Origin: Microbacterium maritypicum MF109
Lineage (GTDB): Bacteria; Actinomycetota; Actinomycetes; Actinomycetales; Microbacteriaceae
Reading direction: 5' to 3'
Assembly: GCF_000455825.1 (NCBI RefSeq)
Contig: NZ_ATAO01000206.1
Span: 558,001 to 622,000, forward strand
Length of the DNA: 64,000 bases
The number at the start of each line of letters is the position of its first letter. Within the stretch, counting starts at the first letter, position 1. The position numbers and the translations under genes are program-made. Below the pieces are notes generated by a model. It made no database searches and had not been told where the DNA came from. It was given only the letters and a program-made list of their open reading frames with translations. Positions 1 through 6,973 of the stretch are shown piece by piece.

Positions 1-468
1 CTCCATGGCGACGTGCTGCGCCTCGTGGGTTGCGGTGCGACGCGCCATGTCCGCTCGAGCTTCTTCGCTTGTCGCGACCTGCTCTGCGTCCTCCGGCGAG
101 AGGTGCTCGCGGGCCGCGTCTGAATCGAGAAAGAGGAATGCGGGAAACACGACGTGCACCTCGCCGTCAACGACCAACGTCTTCGCCGCGACGGAGCCAG
201 CCCCGCGTTCCAGGTCGAATGAGTCACGGTACGGCCCGTCGGGGAGCCGGGATTTCACGGATTCGAAGAAATCGCCTCCGATGACGAGCTTCACCTCGTC
301 GGGGCGCAACGCTAGCAGCTCCAGGGCACCTCGGCAGAAGTCGATCAGCGGCGTTGCAACTGGCTGTCTCGGGTCCATGCCGAGCATCACCGAGTCGGCG
401 TCCTCGATAACCACTTGAACGGCAGGGATGGAGGTCAACGCGTCGGCTGTGTCATCGGTCGAGGGCAT
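1..468 (-). CDS. Zinc metallopeptidase-like protein, partial (runs off window)
   Basis: The gene reads on the minus strand from an ATG at 468 to the window edge without a stop, giving 156 residues and no C-terminus. The visible end carries THEAQH, an HExxH-type zincin motif that usually supplies two zinc ligands and the catalytic glutamate. The region before it is acidic and has no signal peptide, so a cytoplasmic enzyme is likely. It is divergent from the gene at 545, with a short shared promoter region. The plus-strand reading of this stretch is an Ser/Arg/Ala-rich shadow. Substrate and family are not recognisable. The HEAQH call is seen directly; peptidase function is inferred. Confidence 0.6.
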   Translation of the reverse strand, partial: MPSTDDTADALTSIPAVQVVIEDADSVMLGMDPRQPVATPLIDFCRGALELLALRPDEVKLVIGGDFFESVKSRLPDGPYRDSFDLERGAGSVAAKTLVVDGEVHVVFPAFLFLDSDAAREHLSPEDAEQVATSEEARADMARRTATHEAQHVAME

Positions 469-510
469 ATCGAATGATGGCACGATAAGCGGCTCGCGCG
501 GTGCTCTGAG

Positions 511-544
511 TTGCGACGTCCGTTCTCGGCAATATGCTCCACCT
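511..544 (+). promoter_or_regulatory. Sigma-70-type promoter, predicted leaderless
   Basis: TTGCGA (511-516), a 16-bp spacer and TATGCT (533-538) form a -35/-10 pair. Six bases separate the -10 from the ATG at 545, so transcription is predicted to begin at the start codon. Confidence 0.55.
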
Positions 545-1378
545 ATGAGGGTGGAAGGTGAACGGGCCCGCGTGCTCATCACGGTGAAGGCGACGCCACA
601 GCCGTCGACGAGCTACGGGGACACGTCTTGCGTTGCCGGCGTCCGAATCGACGCTGATGAGCCGAGCTGGATTCGGCTGTACCCAATTGCGTTCCGCTGG
701 CTCGACGGCGACGCGCAGTTCCACAAGTACGACGTCATCGAGTTGGAGGTGCGCCGCAAGGACTCCGACACCCGCCGCGAGAGCTACTCGCCGACGCAGG
801 ATTCGTGGAACGTCGTCCAGAAGCTCCCGCCGTGGAAGGCCCGGCACAAGGTCATCGGGCAGCTGGAGTCCACGACGACCTGTGAGCTGATGCGCGCCGC
901 ATCAACTGACGGGTCAGCTCCTTCCCTCGGTCTCGTCTACCCGGCAGACATCGATCGGCTCGAGTTTGAGCCGCACCCGAAGTGGACGCCGGAGCAGTTG
1001 GCGAAGATGCAGGCGCGCATCGACAAGGAGTCATCGGCGCTCATACCGATGAGCGGTTCGATTCCCGCCATCCTGAAGGAGCCGGAGTTCAAGGTCCGGT
1101 ACCGCTACCGATGCGCGGATGCCTCCTGCGCTGGACACCAGGGCCGCATCCTCGACTGGGAGCTGACGTCACTGCAGAATCGGCTTCGCCACCGAGGCGA
1201 GGACGTGAAGGCGGGCGTGACCGAGAAGTTTCTCGAGCAGATGTTCGCCCCCGAGCGGCAGGCCGGGTTCTACATGGGGAACTTCGAGCTCGCTGCACGC
1301 CGCGGCAAGTTCAGTGTTCTCGGTGTCTACTGGCCCCGTTCCGAGGACGCGATCGCTCCCGCGCCGACTCTCTTCTAG
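545..1378 (+). CDS. Hypothetical protein, possible partner of DUF488 protein
   Basis: This encodes 277 residues from ATG 545, chosen because a promoter ends six bases upstream; longer in-frame starts would lie upstream of it. I do not recognise a named family. The protein is soluble, with a beta-rich first half and a short Cys-containing motif (RYRCADASCAGHQ) near residue 195 that could bind metal or nucleic acid. Its 3' end overlaps by 4 bp the convergent DUF488 gene at 1375, and a helicase-nuclease lies beyond. The clustering suggests joint action on nucleic acid, perhaps in defence, but this is inference from neighbours only. Confidence 0.6.
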   Translation: MRVEGERARVLITVKATPQPSTSYGDTSCVAGVRIDADEPSWIRLYPIAFRWLDGDAQFHKYDVIELEVRRKDSDTRRESYSPTQDSWNVVQKLPPWKARHKVIGQLESTTTCELMRAASTDGSAPSLGLVYPADIDRLEFEPHPKWTPEQLAKMQARIDKESSALIPMSGSIPAILKEPEFKVRYRYRCADASCAGHQGRILDWELTSLQNRLRHRGEDVKAGVTEKFLEQMFAPERQAGFYMGNFELAARRGKFSVLGVYWPRSEDAIAPAPTLF

Positions 1379-2016
1379 GACTTCACAAGATTGCGGGTCA
1401 TCAGCAGCCGCACCTGGTCAAGCACCTGCTCGCGATGGCAGTGCTGCTCATCCTGCTCGTAACAGAACAGCACTACCTCACCCGCCTGCGCGAGATCGGT
1501 GACTTGCTGCAGTGCCGTCGTGGCTGCTTCCGACTGGAGCTCCTGGCGGAAGCGGTTGCGAACCTCGTTCGCCAGGTTGGACTCGAGCTCGCCATACCCG
1601 GCGCGGTTGTCGCGCTGGTTCCCGAGCGCCGGCAGATGGATGTACGCGATGCCCGCCTCGCCCAGCGCCTCCGCAAGAGCGCGCTTCGAGAAGCCGCGCT
1701 TGCGCGAGATCGCGTTTAGTCGGACGTCGACGAGCGTCTGGATACCACGGATGCGCAGCTTCGAGATGAAGGCGTCCAGGGTCAGCCCCTCGTATCCGAT
1801 GCCCGAGATGCTCATAGGGTGTCCCTTCCTTTGACGCAGCCGATGCGCTGCAACCCGGCACCGCGAACTGCAGTACCGAGCGTCACTCCGCGCTGTGAAC
1901 TGCCGTCCGCACGCCGTGCATGTGCGATTGGGGACCTGTCGAGCGCGAAGCTCGCTGGTCACGCTCGCACGCAACGCCGACAGCTCGTCCAACGATAGGC
2001 GCGCAACGTCGACCAT
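1375..2016 (-). CDS. Zinc-finger plus DUF488-domain protein
   Basis: This encodes 213 residues from ATG 2016. Residues about 30-65 carry CTACGRQF and YCSSRCR, a four-cysteine zinc-finger-like motif. From about residue 70 the sequence GIGYEGLTLDAFISKL opens a DUF488 domain, which continues through RLNAISRKRGFSK and ends with a Cys/His-rich EQDEQHCHRE segment typical of that family. DUF488 has no settled biochemical role. The promoter region contains GTAAC and GTTAC half-sites flanking the -10, a possible operator. It is convergent with the gene at 545 and upstream of the minus-strand helicase, from which it is separated by a hairpin. Confidence 0.75.
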   Translation of the reverse strand: MVDVARLSLDELSALRASVTSELRARQVPNRTCTACGRQFTARSDARYCSSRCRVAAHRLRQRKGHPMSISGIGYEGLTLDAFISKLRIRGIQTLVDVRLNAISRKRGFSKRALAEALGEAGIAYIHLPALGNQRDNRAGYGELESNLANEVRNRFRQELQSEAATTALQQVTDLAQAGEVVLFCYEQDEQHCHREQVLDQVRLLMTRNLVKS

Positions 2017-2038
2017 GTAACAGATACTAACCGTTACG
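2017..2038 (-). promoter_or_regulatory. Promoter/operator of the DUF488 gene
   Basis: On the minus strand GTAAC-GGTTAGTATCT-GTTAC precedes the ATG. TAGTAT is a plausible -10 seven bases from the start, and the flanking inverted GTAAC/GTTAC pair overlaps it as a repressor site would. Confidence 0.4.
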
Positions 2039-2066
2039 TGGGCGTTCCCGTGGAGGCGCGGCGGAG

Positions 2067-2095
2067 CTGACCCGGGATTCTTTCGTCCGGGTCAG
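2067..2095 (-). terminator. Hairpin terminator after the helicase gene
   Basis: CTGACCCGG and CCGGGTCAG form a perfect 9-bp stem around an 11-nt loop. The stem includes the stop codon of the helicase gene. There is no clear U-run. Confidence 0.5.
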
Positions 2096-4617
2096 GAACT
2101 CTCGCGCGGCTCTCGCTTTGTGCGGCGCGTGAAGCTCGGGAAGAAGCCATCCGCGGTCAGGTTGAGTGCTGACAGCTGGGCGCCGATCGCCGCTACGTCC
2201 TTGAACCCGTCGTCCTGCGCGAGCGCCCGGGCGAACTTCTTCAGCGCCTTCTTGAGCTCCTTCATGTCCGCCCGGTTGATCGAGCGACAGTTGGGCGGTG
2301 GCGTGCCCGCGCGCTCAACGACGTGACTCGGGTGAACGACGAGTGGGATGACTGTCGCGTCGGCACCGTACTCGCCTTGGGCCCAGTTCACGGAGCCGGC
2401 GAGCTGGTTGATGTCCTTTTTCCAGATGACATTGGCTGTTGCGCCGGTCTTCGCCTCGATCACCACGTAACGGTGCATACCGATCGACCACATCACGTCG
2501 CTGCCGATCTTGAAGTCTCGCTCCGGCTGCTGCGCGAGGAACCCGAGGTGCTGCCCGAGCGACGCGAGCGAATCCTCCGCCTCGTCCGTACGAACCGGGT
2601 CCCACGCCAGATCGGTGATCAGTGCGTCGATGCCGACGATCAGTTCGGCACCGTTGGCGTACGTCGCGGAGAGGAACGACTTCGCCTGCTGTGCTTGGTC
2701 GTCGTTCTGCCCGAGGTGCTCATAGTCGATACCGGCAAGCGGGGTCAGCACGGCCGGGTTGTTACGCGAGGCCTGGTCGAGTACGAGCTGCGCGGTGACT
2801 CCGTTCACGTGACCGAGGTACGCCGCGTGGGTCTCGCCGAGCCATCCGGCGAGGCGCGTGTCACCGGCGGCAACCGCAGCGTCGACAGCATTCCCCGCGT
2901 GCTCCGCGGCCTCCTCATACCGACCGACGCGCGCAGAGTTGTAGGCGGCGCGCAGATGGCGTGAGACGTCGGAGACGGCGCCAGGGTCGTACTTGACCCC
3001 GAGAAGAGCCTCGCGGGACAGGGTACGGAAGTCGGCGTCGCCGCCGATGACCTGTCGGACCACAGCTTCGATGTCCTCGACCGTGGCGCCATCGAGGTCT
3101 GAGGCGATCGTCCGGGAGAGCTTCAGCTGTGCGCGCGTTGCCGGCGAGAGTCGGTCAGCGACATCTGCCCTTGCCACGAGCTGTGTCAGGCGAGGGCCGA
3201 TCAGGACGACCGCGCAACGATCGTCACGGCTGCGGACCCCGCGCCCGATACCCTGCTCGAGTCGTTGCAGTTGGCGTGCGACCATGGCTTCGCTGTCACG
3301 CAGCGCAATGGCTTCGCGCCGCTCGGAGCCGGTGTATGCAAAGGGCAGACTGTCGATCACGAGCAATCGGCATGCATCGTCCGGGAGATCGATGCCGTCG
3401 TAGCGCCCGACAATGACGACCAAGCCGACGTGACCAGCGCGTAGCTCGGCGACCACCGCACTAATGTCGTCGGGCTTGCTGGCTGTCTTGTCCGCAAACT
3501 TCGACCATTCGTTTGCGAGCCGCCAGCTCGGAACGAGCACGACCACGTTGTGGTCCTCTGCGACCGCGCCGGCGAGCTCACGAATCTCTGAGACCTTGAT
3601 CGTGGGGTTCAGCTCCTGCGGCGCGAGGACGAGGCGGTCTCCCAGATCGGACGCCGTGTCGGGCACGATCGAGTTCGCGACGCTCTCGGGGTTGGCATCG
3701 AAATGCGTCACCAGCAGACTGTCATCCGCCAGGGTCGCCGTCATGTAGATGCGACGCTTCGCCTCCGCGAAGGACGGGAACTTCTCGGCGGGCGTACACG
3801 GCGGCTTGATCTCGACCTCTTCGGCGGAAGCAGTCACCTCGCAGATCGCCAGCAGGTCCGACATGACAGGCCAGGCCCACTCGAAATCCGACGTCGCTCG
3901 ATGGGGTCGCAGAATGGCGAGCACCTGCTCCTGTCGCTCAATCCAAGCCCAGAAGGGAATACGGAGGACTGCGCTGCGATCTCCATCGCGGATGTCCAAG
4001 TAGGCGTTGAGCCCCTGCGCCTTGAGCTCCTCCTCGAACAGGTCAAGCAGTGGCTTATACGCCTCGTGCGTCGCGGGGATGGCCAAGCGCGCGGCCTCTT
4101 CGGCGATCGCGAGCGCCGCATGGGCATCATCGATGACGATCGTGCCGACGGGAATCGGCTGGCGCGTAGCGGAGCCTTCGATGCCGAAGCGCGTCTTGGC
4201 GTTCATCAGTGTCTGCATGGTGGTGACGCAGATCGCCTCGCCGGCGGTGAACTTATGGTGCTCCGGGTCGGTGACCACGACCAGCCCGAGAGCACGCGCT
4301 TCCTCCGCGACACGCTCGGCGAGATGCGGGTCGGGGGCGACATAAAGGGCGGGCCCCACACCTTCGTGGAGCGACGACTGCAGCATCAACAGTCCAACGA
4401 TCGTCTTCCCGCCGCCCGTATTCGTCTTGATGACGAGGTCAGTCTCGGTCCTGCGTGGGTACCAAGCGTCGAGGACGGCACCCTGCACGGCGCGCAGGTA
4501 TCCGTAGCCGACTTCCTTGTTCGGCAAAGCGTCAAAGAGCGCCGTCGGCTCAGTGATGGCGCGAATCGCTGTCCCGGCAGTCAGCTTGCCGAAGTTGAAC
4601 CCAGGCTTCTTGGTCAC
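2092..4617 (-). CDS. DEAD/DEAH-type helicase with C-terminal nuclease-like domain
   Basis: This encodes 841 residues from GTG 4617. A superfamily 2 helicase core occupies roughly the first 500 residues: Walker A TNTGGGKT with K71, Walker B DDAH at 163-166, and motif VI QGIGRGVRS. The C-terminal 150 residues contain SDVMW followed by VVIEAKTGA and KKDINQL, the D...E-x-K spacing of PD-(D/E)XK nucleases and restriction-like domains. A helicase-nuclease fusion next to a DUF488 gene and an unknown protein resembles phage-defence loci, but I cannot assign it to a named system. Termination is at the hairpin spanning its stop codon. The helicase call is strong; the nuclease domain is an inference from motifs. 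Confidence 0.8.
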   Translation of the reverse strand: MTKKPGFNFGKLTAGTAIRAITEPTALFDALPNKEVGYGYLRAVQGAVLDAWYPRRTETDLVIKTNTGGGKTIVGLLMLQSSLHEGVGPALYVAPDPHLAERVAEEARALGLVVVTDPEHHKFTAGEAICVTTMQTLMNAKTRFGIEGSATRQPIPVGTIVIDDAHAALAIAEEAARLAIPATHEAYKPLLDLFEEELKAQGLNAYLDIRDGDRSAVLRIPFWAWIERQEQVLAILRPHRATSDFEWAWPVMSDLLAICEVTASAEEVEIKPPCTPAEKFPSFAEAKRRIYMTATLADDSLLVTHFDANPESVANSIVPDTASDLGDRLVLAPQELNPTIKVSEIRELAGAVAEDHNVVVLVPSWRLANEWSKFADKTASKPDDISAVVAELRAGHVGLVVIVGRYDGIDLPDDACRLLVIDSLPFAYTGSERREAIALRDSEAMVARQLQRLEQGIGRGVRSRDDRCAVVLIGPRLTQLVARADVADRLSPATRAQLKLSRTIASDLDGATVEDIEAVVRQVIGGDADFRTLSREALLGVKYDPGAVSDVSRHLRAAYNSARVGRYEEAAEHAGNAVDAAVAAGDTRLAGWLGETHAAYLGHVNGVTAQLVLDQASRNNPAVLTPLAGIDYEHLGQNDDQAQQAKSFLSATYANGAELIVGIDALITDLAWDPVRTDEAEDSLASLGQHLGFLAQQPERDFKIGSDVMWSIGMHRYVVIEAKTGATANVIWKKDINQLAGSVNWAQGEYGADATVIPLVVHPSHVVERAGTPPPNCRSINRADMKELKKALKKFARALAQDDGFKDVAAIGAQLSALNLTADGFFPSFTRRTKREPRESS

Positions 4618-4739
4618 ACCTGAGTATCCCAGAGCAGCTGCTGTACCTACGGATCAGCCGTCGCCGAATTCCCGCAGACGCCGACATCGTGACCTCCGGC
4701 GGTGTAATGCGATCAGGCACCACCTGTACCCACGGCGCC

Positions 4740-4754
4740 GGGTATGTGGCGCAC
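4740..4754 (+). promoter_or_regulatory. Class A promoter element
   Basis: GGGTATGTG followed by six bases and the ATG at 4755. A leaderless transcript is predicted. Confidence 0.7.
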
Positions 4755-4982
4755 ATGGACACCACCTCTCCCGCTCCCCAGGTCGCCGTCACCACGCCGC
4801 CGTGCATGAACTGCGGTGCCAGATCCACCGTCGTCGTCGACGCTGACCGGCTCGCGTCCTGGCAGGCCGGCGCGCTGACGCAGCTCGCCTTCGACAACCT
4901 CGATGCAGGGACGCGGGAGCTGCTGATCTCGGGCATCCACCCCGACTGCTGGCAGCAGATGCTCGGCAACTCCGAGGAGTGA
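4755..4982 (+). CDS. Small Cys-containing accessory protein
   Basis: This encodes 75 residues from ATG 4755, fixed by the class A element. A CMNCG motif at about residues 18-22 and a later Cys-Trp (DCW) near residue 65 could form half of a zinc site. The rest is a short helical protein resembling small proteins common in actinobacterial phages and plasmids. No function is recognised. It lies 30 bases upstream of the WGR-PARP gene, which has its own class A element, so the two need not be co-transcribed. Confidence 0.65.
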   Translation: MDTTSPAPQVAVTTPPCMNCGARSTVVVDADRLASWQAGALTQLAFDNLDAGTRELLISGIHPDCWQQMLGNSEE

Positions 4983-4997
4983 GTGGTGCCAGCCGCA

Positions 4998-5012
4998 GGG
5001 CATGTGGCGGGC
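4998..5012 (+). promoter_or_regulatory. Class A promoter element (GGGCATGTG variant)
   Basis: GGGCATGTG, six bases, then ATG 5013. The first T of the hexamer is C, so it may be weaker than the consensus sites. Confidence 0.6.
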
Positions 5013-6329
5013 ATGGGCACCAAGATCGCTGAGACCTACCTCATCAACGTCGACTCGGGCGCGAACGCCAACAAGTTCTACCGCGCGGAACTTCACGACG
5101 ACGGCACGGTCGTGAAGAACTGGGGGCGGGTCGGGGCCACCGGGCAGACGAAGGTCGAGAAGGGCGGACGCTACGCCTACGAAGACGTAGTCGCGCAGAA
5201 GAAGCGTCGTGGGTACACCGTCGTCGACGTCATCGGCGCCACGGCATCCACCAAGGCCGCTCCATCGGCCATGCTCAAGCGCGCGGCTACCGCACAGCTG
5301 ACCGGCGGCCGCGCCGACCCTGTTCTCGCTGACCTCATCGACCGGCTTGTGTCCGTGAACAAGCATCAGCTGCTGGAAGCTTCCGGCGGCCTGATCTCCG
5401 TGAATCTGGCCGGTCAGGTCACCACGCCGCTCGGCGCGATCAGCGCCCGTTCGATCCGGGATGCCCGAGCGCTCCTCGACAAGATGAGCGGCATGACTCG
5501 CGGCGCTGACCGTGGGCGTCTCACGGAACAGTACCTGCGACTGATCCCTCAGGCGGTGCCGGTCTCCGCTGGACGTGGCTGGTCGGAAGGATGGCTCGAC
5601 GCTCACACGAGCGCGCGCGGACAGTCGGAGCTTCTGGACTCCCTCGAGGCGTCCGTTCGGTACGCGGACGCCTCGCAGGCCACCGCTGATGAGAGCGGGC
5701 GCGTGCCCGCTGACCTGTTCCGCTATCGGGTCCGGGTCCTCGATCCCACGGATGACGAGTTCCAGGCGGTGATCGATCGATACAACGACACGAAGCAGGA
5801 CGCGCACGCTTGGTCGAAGACCCTCAAGCCCGTCCGCGTGTACGCCCTCGAGGATGCTCGTCATGGCGACGAGATCGCCCAGACCGCGAAGCGTGTGCGG
5901 AACGTGCGCCGGCTCTGGCACGGCACGGGCGCGGCCAACGTTCTCTCCATCCTCGCCAAGGGCCTGTTCATCCCGCCGACTACCGGGTCTGGCATTCACA
6001 TCGCCGGACGCATGTTCGGGGACGGCATCTACCTCTCCCGGTCCGCCAGCAAGAGCGCCGGGTACTCGGTCGGCTACTGGGGCGGAGGGAAGTCTCAGTC
6101 CGTGTTCATGTTCCTCACCGAGACAGCGATGGGATCGGAGTACCGGCCCACCGGTTCCGCGTACGACTCCTCGATCCCTCGGCGAGCCAGGGCCGAGAAG
6201 AACAAGAGCGGCAAACCCTACGACTCGATCAATGTCAACCCGGGAACGGGCGGCGTCCGCAACCACGAGGCGGTCGTCTGGGACCCGATGCAGGTGAACC
6301 TCCGCTGGCTCGTGGAGTTCGAGGCGTGA
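5013..6329 (+). CDS. WGR-domain poly(ADP-ribose) polymerase-like protein
   Basis: This encodes 438 residues from ATG 5013. Residues about 10-90 form a WGR domain (NWGRVGATGQ), the module that in eukaryotic PARPs contacts DNA breaks. A helical PARP regulatory-like segment follows (TPLGAISARS near residue 140). The C-terminal catalytic fold shows LWHGTG near 301, GDGIYLSRSASKSAGY near 336 and NHEAVVWDPMQV near 417, so the H-Y-E triad needed for NAD+ binding and polymer elongation is complete. It should use NAD+ to ADP-ribosylate targets upon DNA damage. It sits just upstream of a GIY-YIG protein and an NAD-dependent ligase, suggesting a nick-handling group. The domain architecture is clear; the physiological target is unknown. 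Confidence 0.88.
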   Translation: MGTKIAETYLINVDSGANANKFYRAELHDDGTVVKNWGRVGATGQTKVEKGGRYAYEDVVAQKKRRGYTVVDVIGATASTKAAPSAMLKRAATAQLTGGRADPVLADLIDRLVSVNKHQLLEASGGLISVNLAGQVTTPLGAISARSIRDARALLDKMSGMTRGADRGRLTEQYLRLIPQAVPVSAGRGWSEGWLDAHTSARGQSELLDSLEASVRYADASQATADESGRVPADLFRYRVRVLDPTDDEFQAVIDRYNDTKQDAHAWSKTLKPVRVYALEDARHGDEIAQTAKRVRNVRRLWHGTGAANVLSILAKGLFIPPTTGSGIHIAGRMFGDGIYLSRSASKSAGYSVGYWGGGKSQSVFMFLTETAMGSEYRPTGSAYDSSIPRRARAEKNKSGKPYDSINVNPGTGGVRNHEAVVWDPMQVNLRWLVEFEA

Positions 6330-6351
6330 TCCATGAGCACACGGCTCGACC

Positions 6352-6366
6352 GAGTATGTGGTGGCC
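6352..6366 (+). promoter_or_regulatory. Class A promoter element (GAGTATGTG variant)
   Basis: GAGTATGTG then GTGGCC and ATG 6367. This is the only support for the small ORF that follows. Confidence 0.5.
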
Positions 6367-6486
6367 ATGAGTATGCGCACCCACTCGATAGCTGGGGTGA
6401 GTAAGGCAATATCGGTCGCTCTGGGCGGTGATGCGCGGGCGGGGGCGGGCCATCATCTGAGATGCCGCTCACGAGCTGGCCGTTAG
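6367..6486 (+). CDS. Possible 39-aa leaderless ORF
   Basis: An ATG at the exact class A distance opens 39 codons ending in TAG at 6484-6486. The stop overlaps the -10 of the next gene. The product is Arg/Gly/Ala-rich (starts MSMRTHSIAGVSKA) with no recognisable domain. It may be a small protein or simply a transcription start feeding the GIY-YIG gene. Confidence 0.3.
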   Translation: MSMRTHSIAGVSKAISVALGGDARAGAGHHLRCRSRAGR

Positions 6487-6495
6487 ATTGTCGAG
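6484..6495 (+). promoter_or_regulatory. -10 element, predicted leaderless start
   Basis: TAGATT, six bases, then ATG 6496. It fits the TANNNT -10 and the leaderless spacing seen elsewhere in the window. Confidence 0.45.
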
Positions 6496-6921
6496 ATGAG
6501 CGAAGCGCTGACGAGCGACGACTGGAAGACAGTCCTGTCACAGAGCCGCCACCTGGCGGGGTCCCTTGTCCCCGCCCAGATTCCCCGCGGTCCGGGTATC
6601 TATGCCTGGTTCCGCGAAGGGGGCTGCGTGTACCTCGGGAAGGCATCGAATCTGCGGTCTCGACTCTCCACGCATCTCGCAACGTCGCTTGATCTCAGCC
6701 GAAGCACCCTACGCTCGTGGGTCGCCGTGCGGGAACTCGGACTTGAGCGCGCGTACACCCGACGGCGCCCGTCAGCCATGACGCCAGATCAGGTGAGAGT
6801 CGTGACAGCGTGGATCCACAGCTGCGAGCTCGCATGGGTGGAAAATGAGTCCGCGGTCAGTGCGGCCGCACTCGAATCCGCGCTGCTCAACCACTGGCGC
6901 CCACCCATCAACGCGAAATGA
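6496..6921 (+). CDS. GIY-YIG nuclease-like protein
   Basis: This encodes 141 residues from ATG 6496. GPGIYAWF (GIY at 34-36) and VYLGKASNLRSRLSTH (YLG at 46-48, with Arg 53 and 55) match the GIY-YIG signature, including the conserved arginine. A later glutamate in LESALLNHWRPPINA fits the metal-binding position, as in UvrC-N and related small nucleases. It probably cleaves or recognises DNA, with repair or recombination the likely context given its place between a PARP and a DNA ligase. The protein is one domain, with no added DNA-binding module. Confidence 0.75.
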   Translation: MSEALTSDDWKTVLSQSRHLAGSLVPAQIPRGPGIYAWFREGGCVYLGKASNLRSRLSTHLATSLDLSRSTLRSWVAVRELGLERAYTRRRPSAMTPDQVRVVTAWIHSCELAWVENESAVSAAALESALLNHWRPPINAK

Positions 6922-6958
6922 GTGCGTTCACGCGCTGAGCTGCGCGCGGCCCCAGGCT

Positions 6959-6973
6959 GGGTATGTGGGCACT
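6959..6973 (+). promoter_or_regulatory. Class A promoter element
   Basis: GGGTATGTG, six bases, ATG 6974. Confidence 0.7.

Noticed and set aside
5..418. Plus-strand ORF over the first 400 bases
   Set aside because: Ser/Arg/Ala-rich shadow; the minus strand encodes the HEAQH protein in a clean frame.
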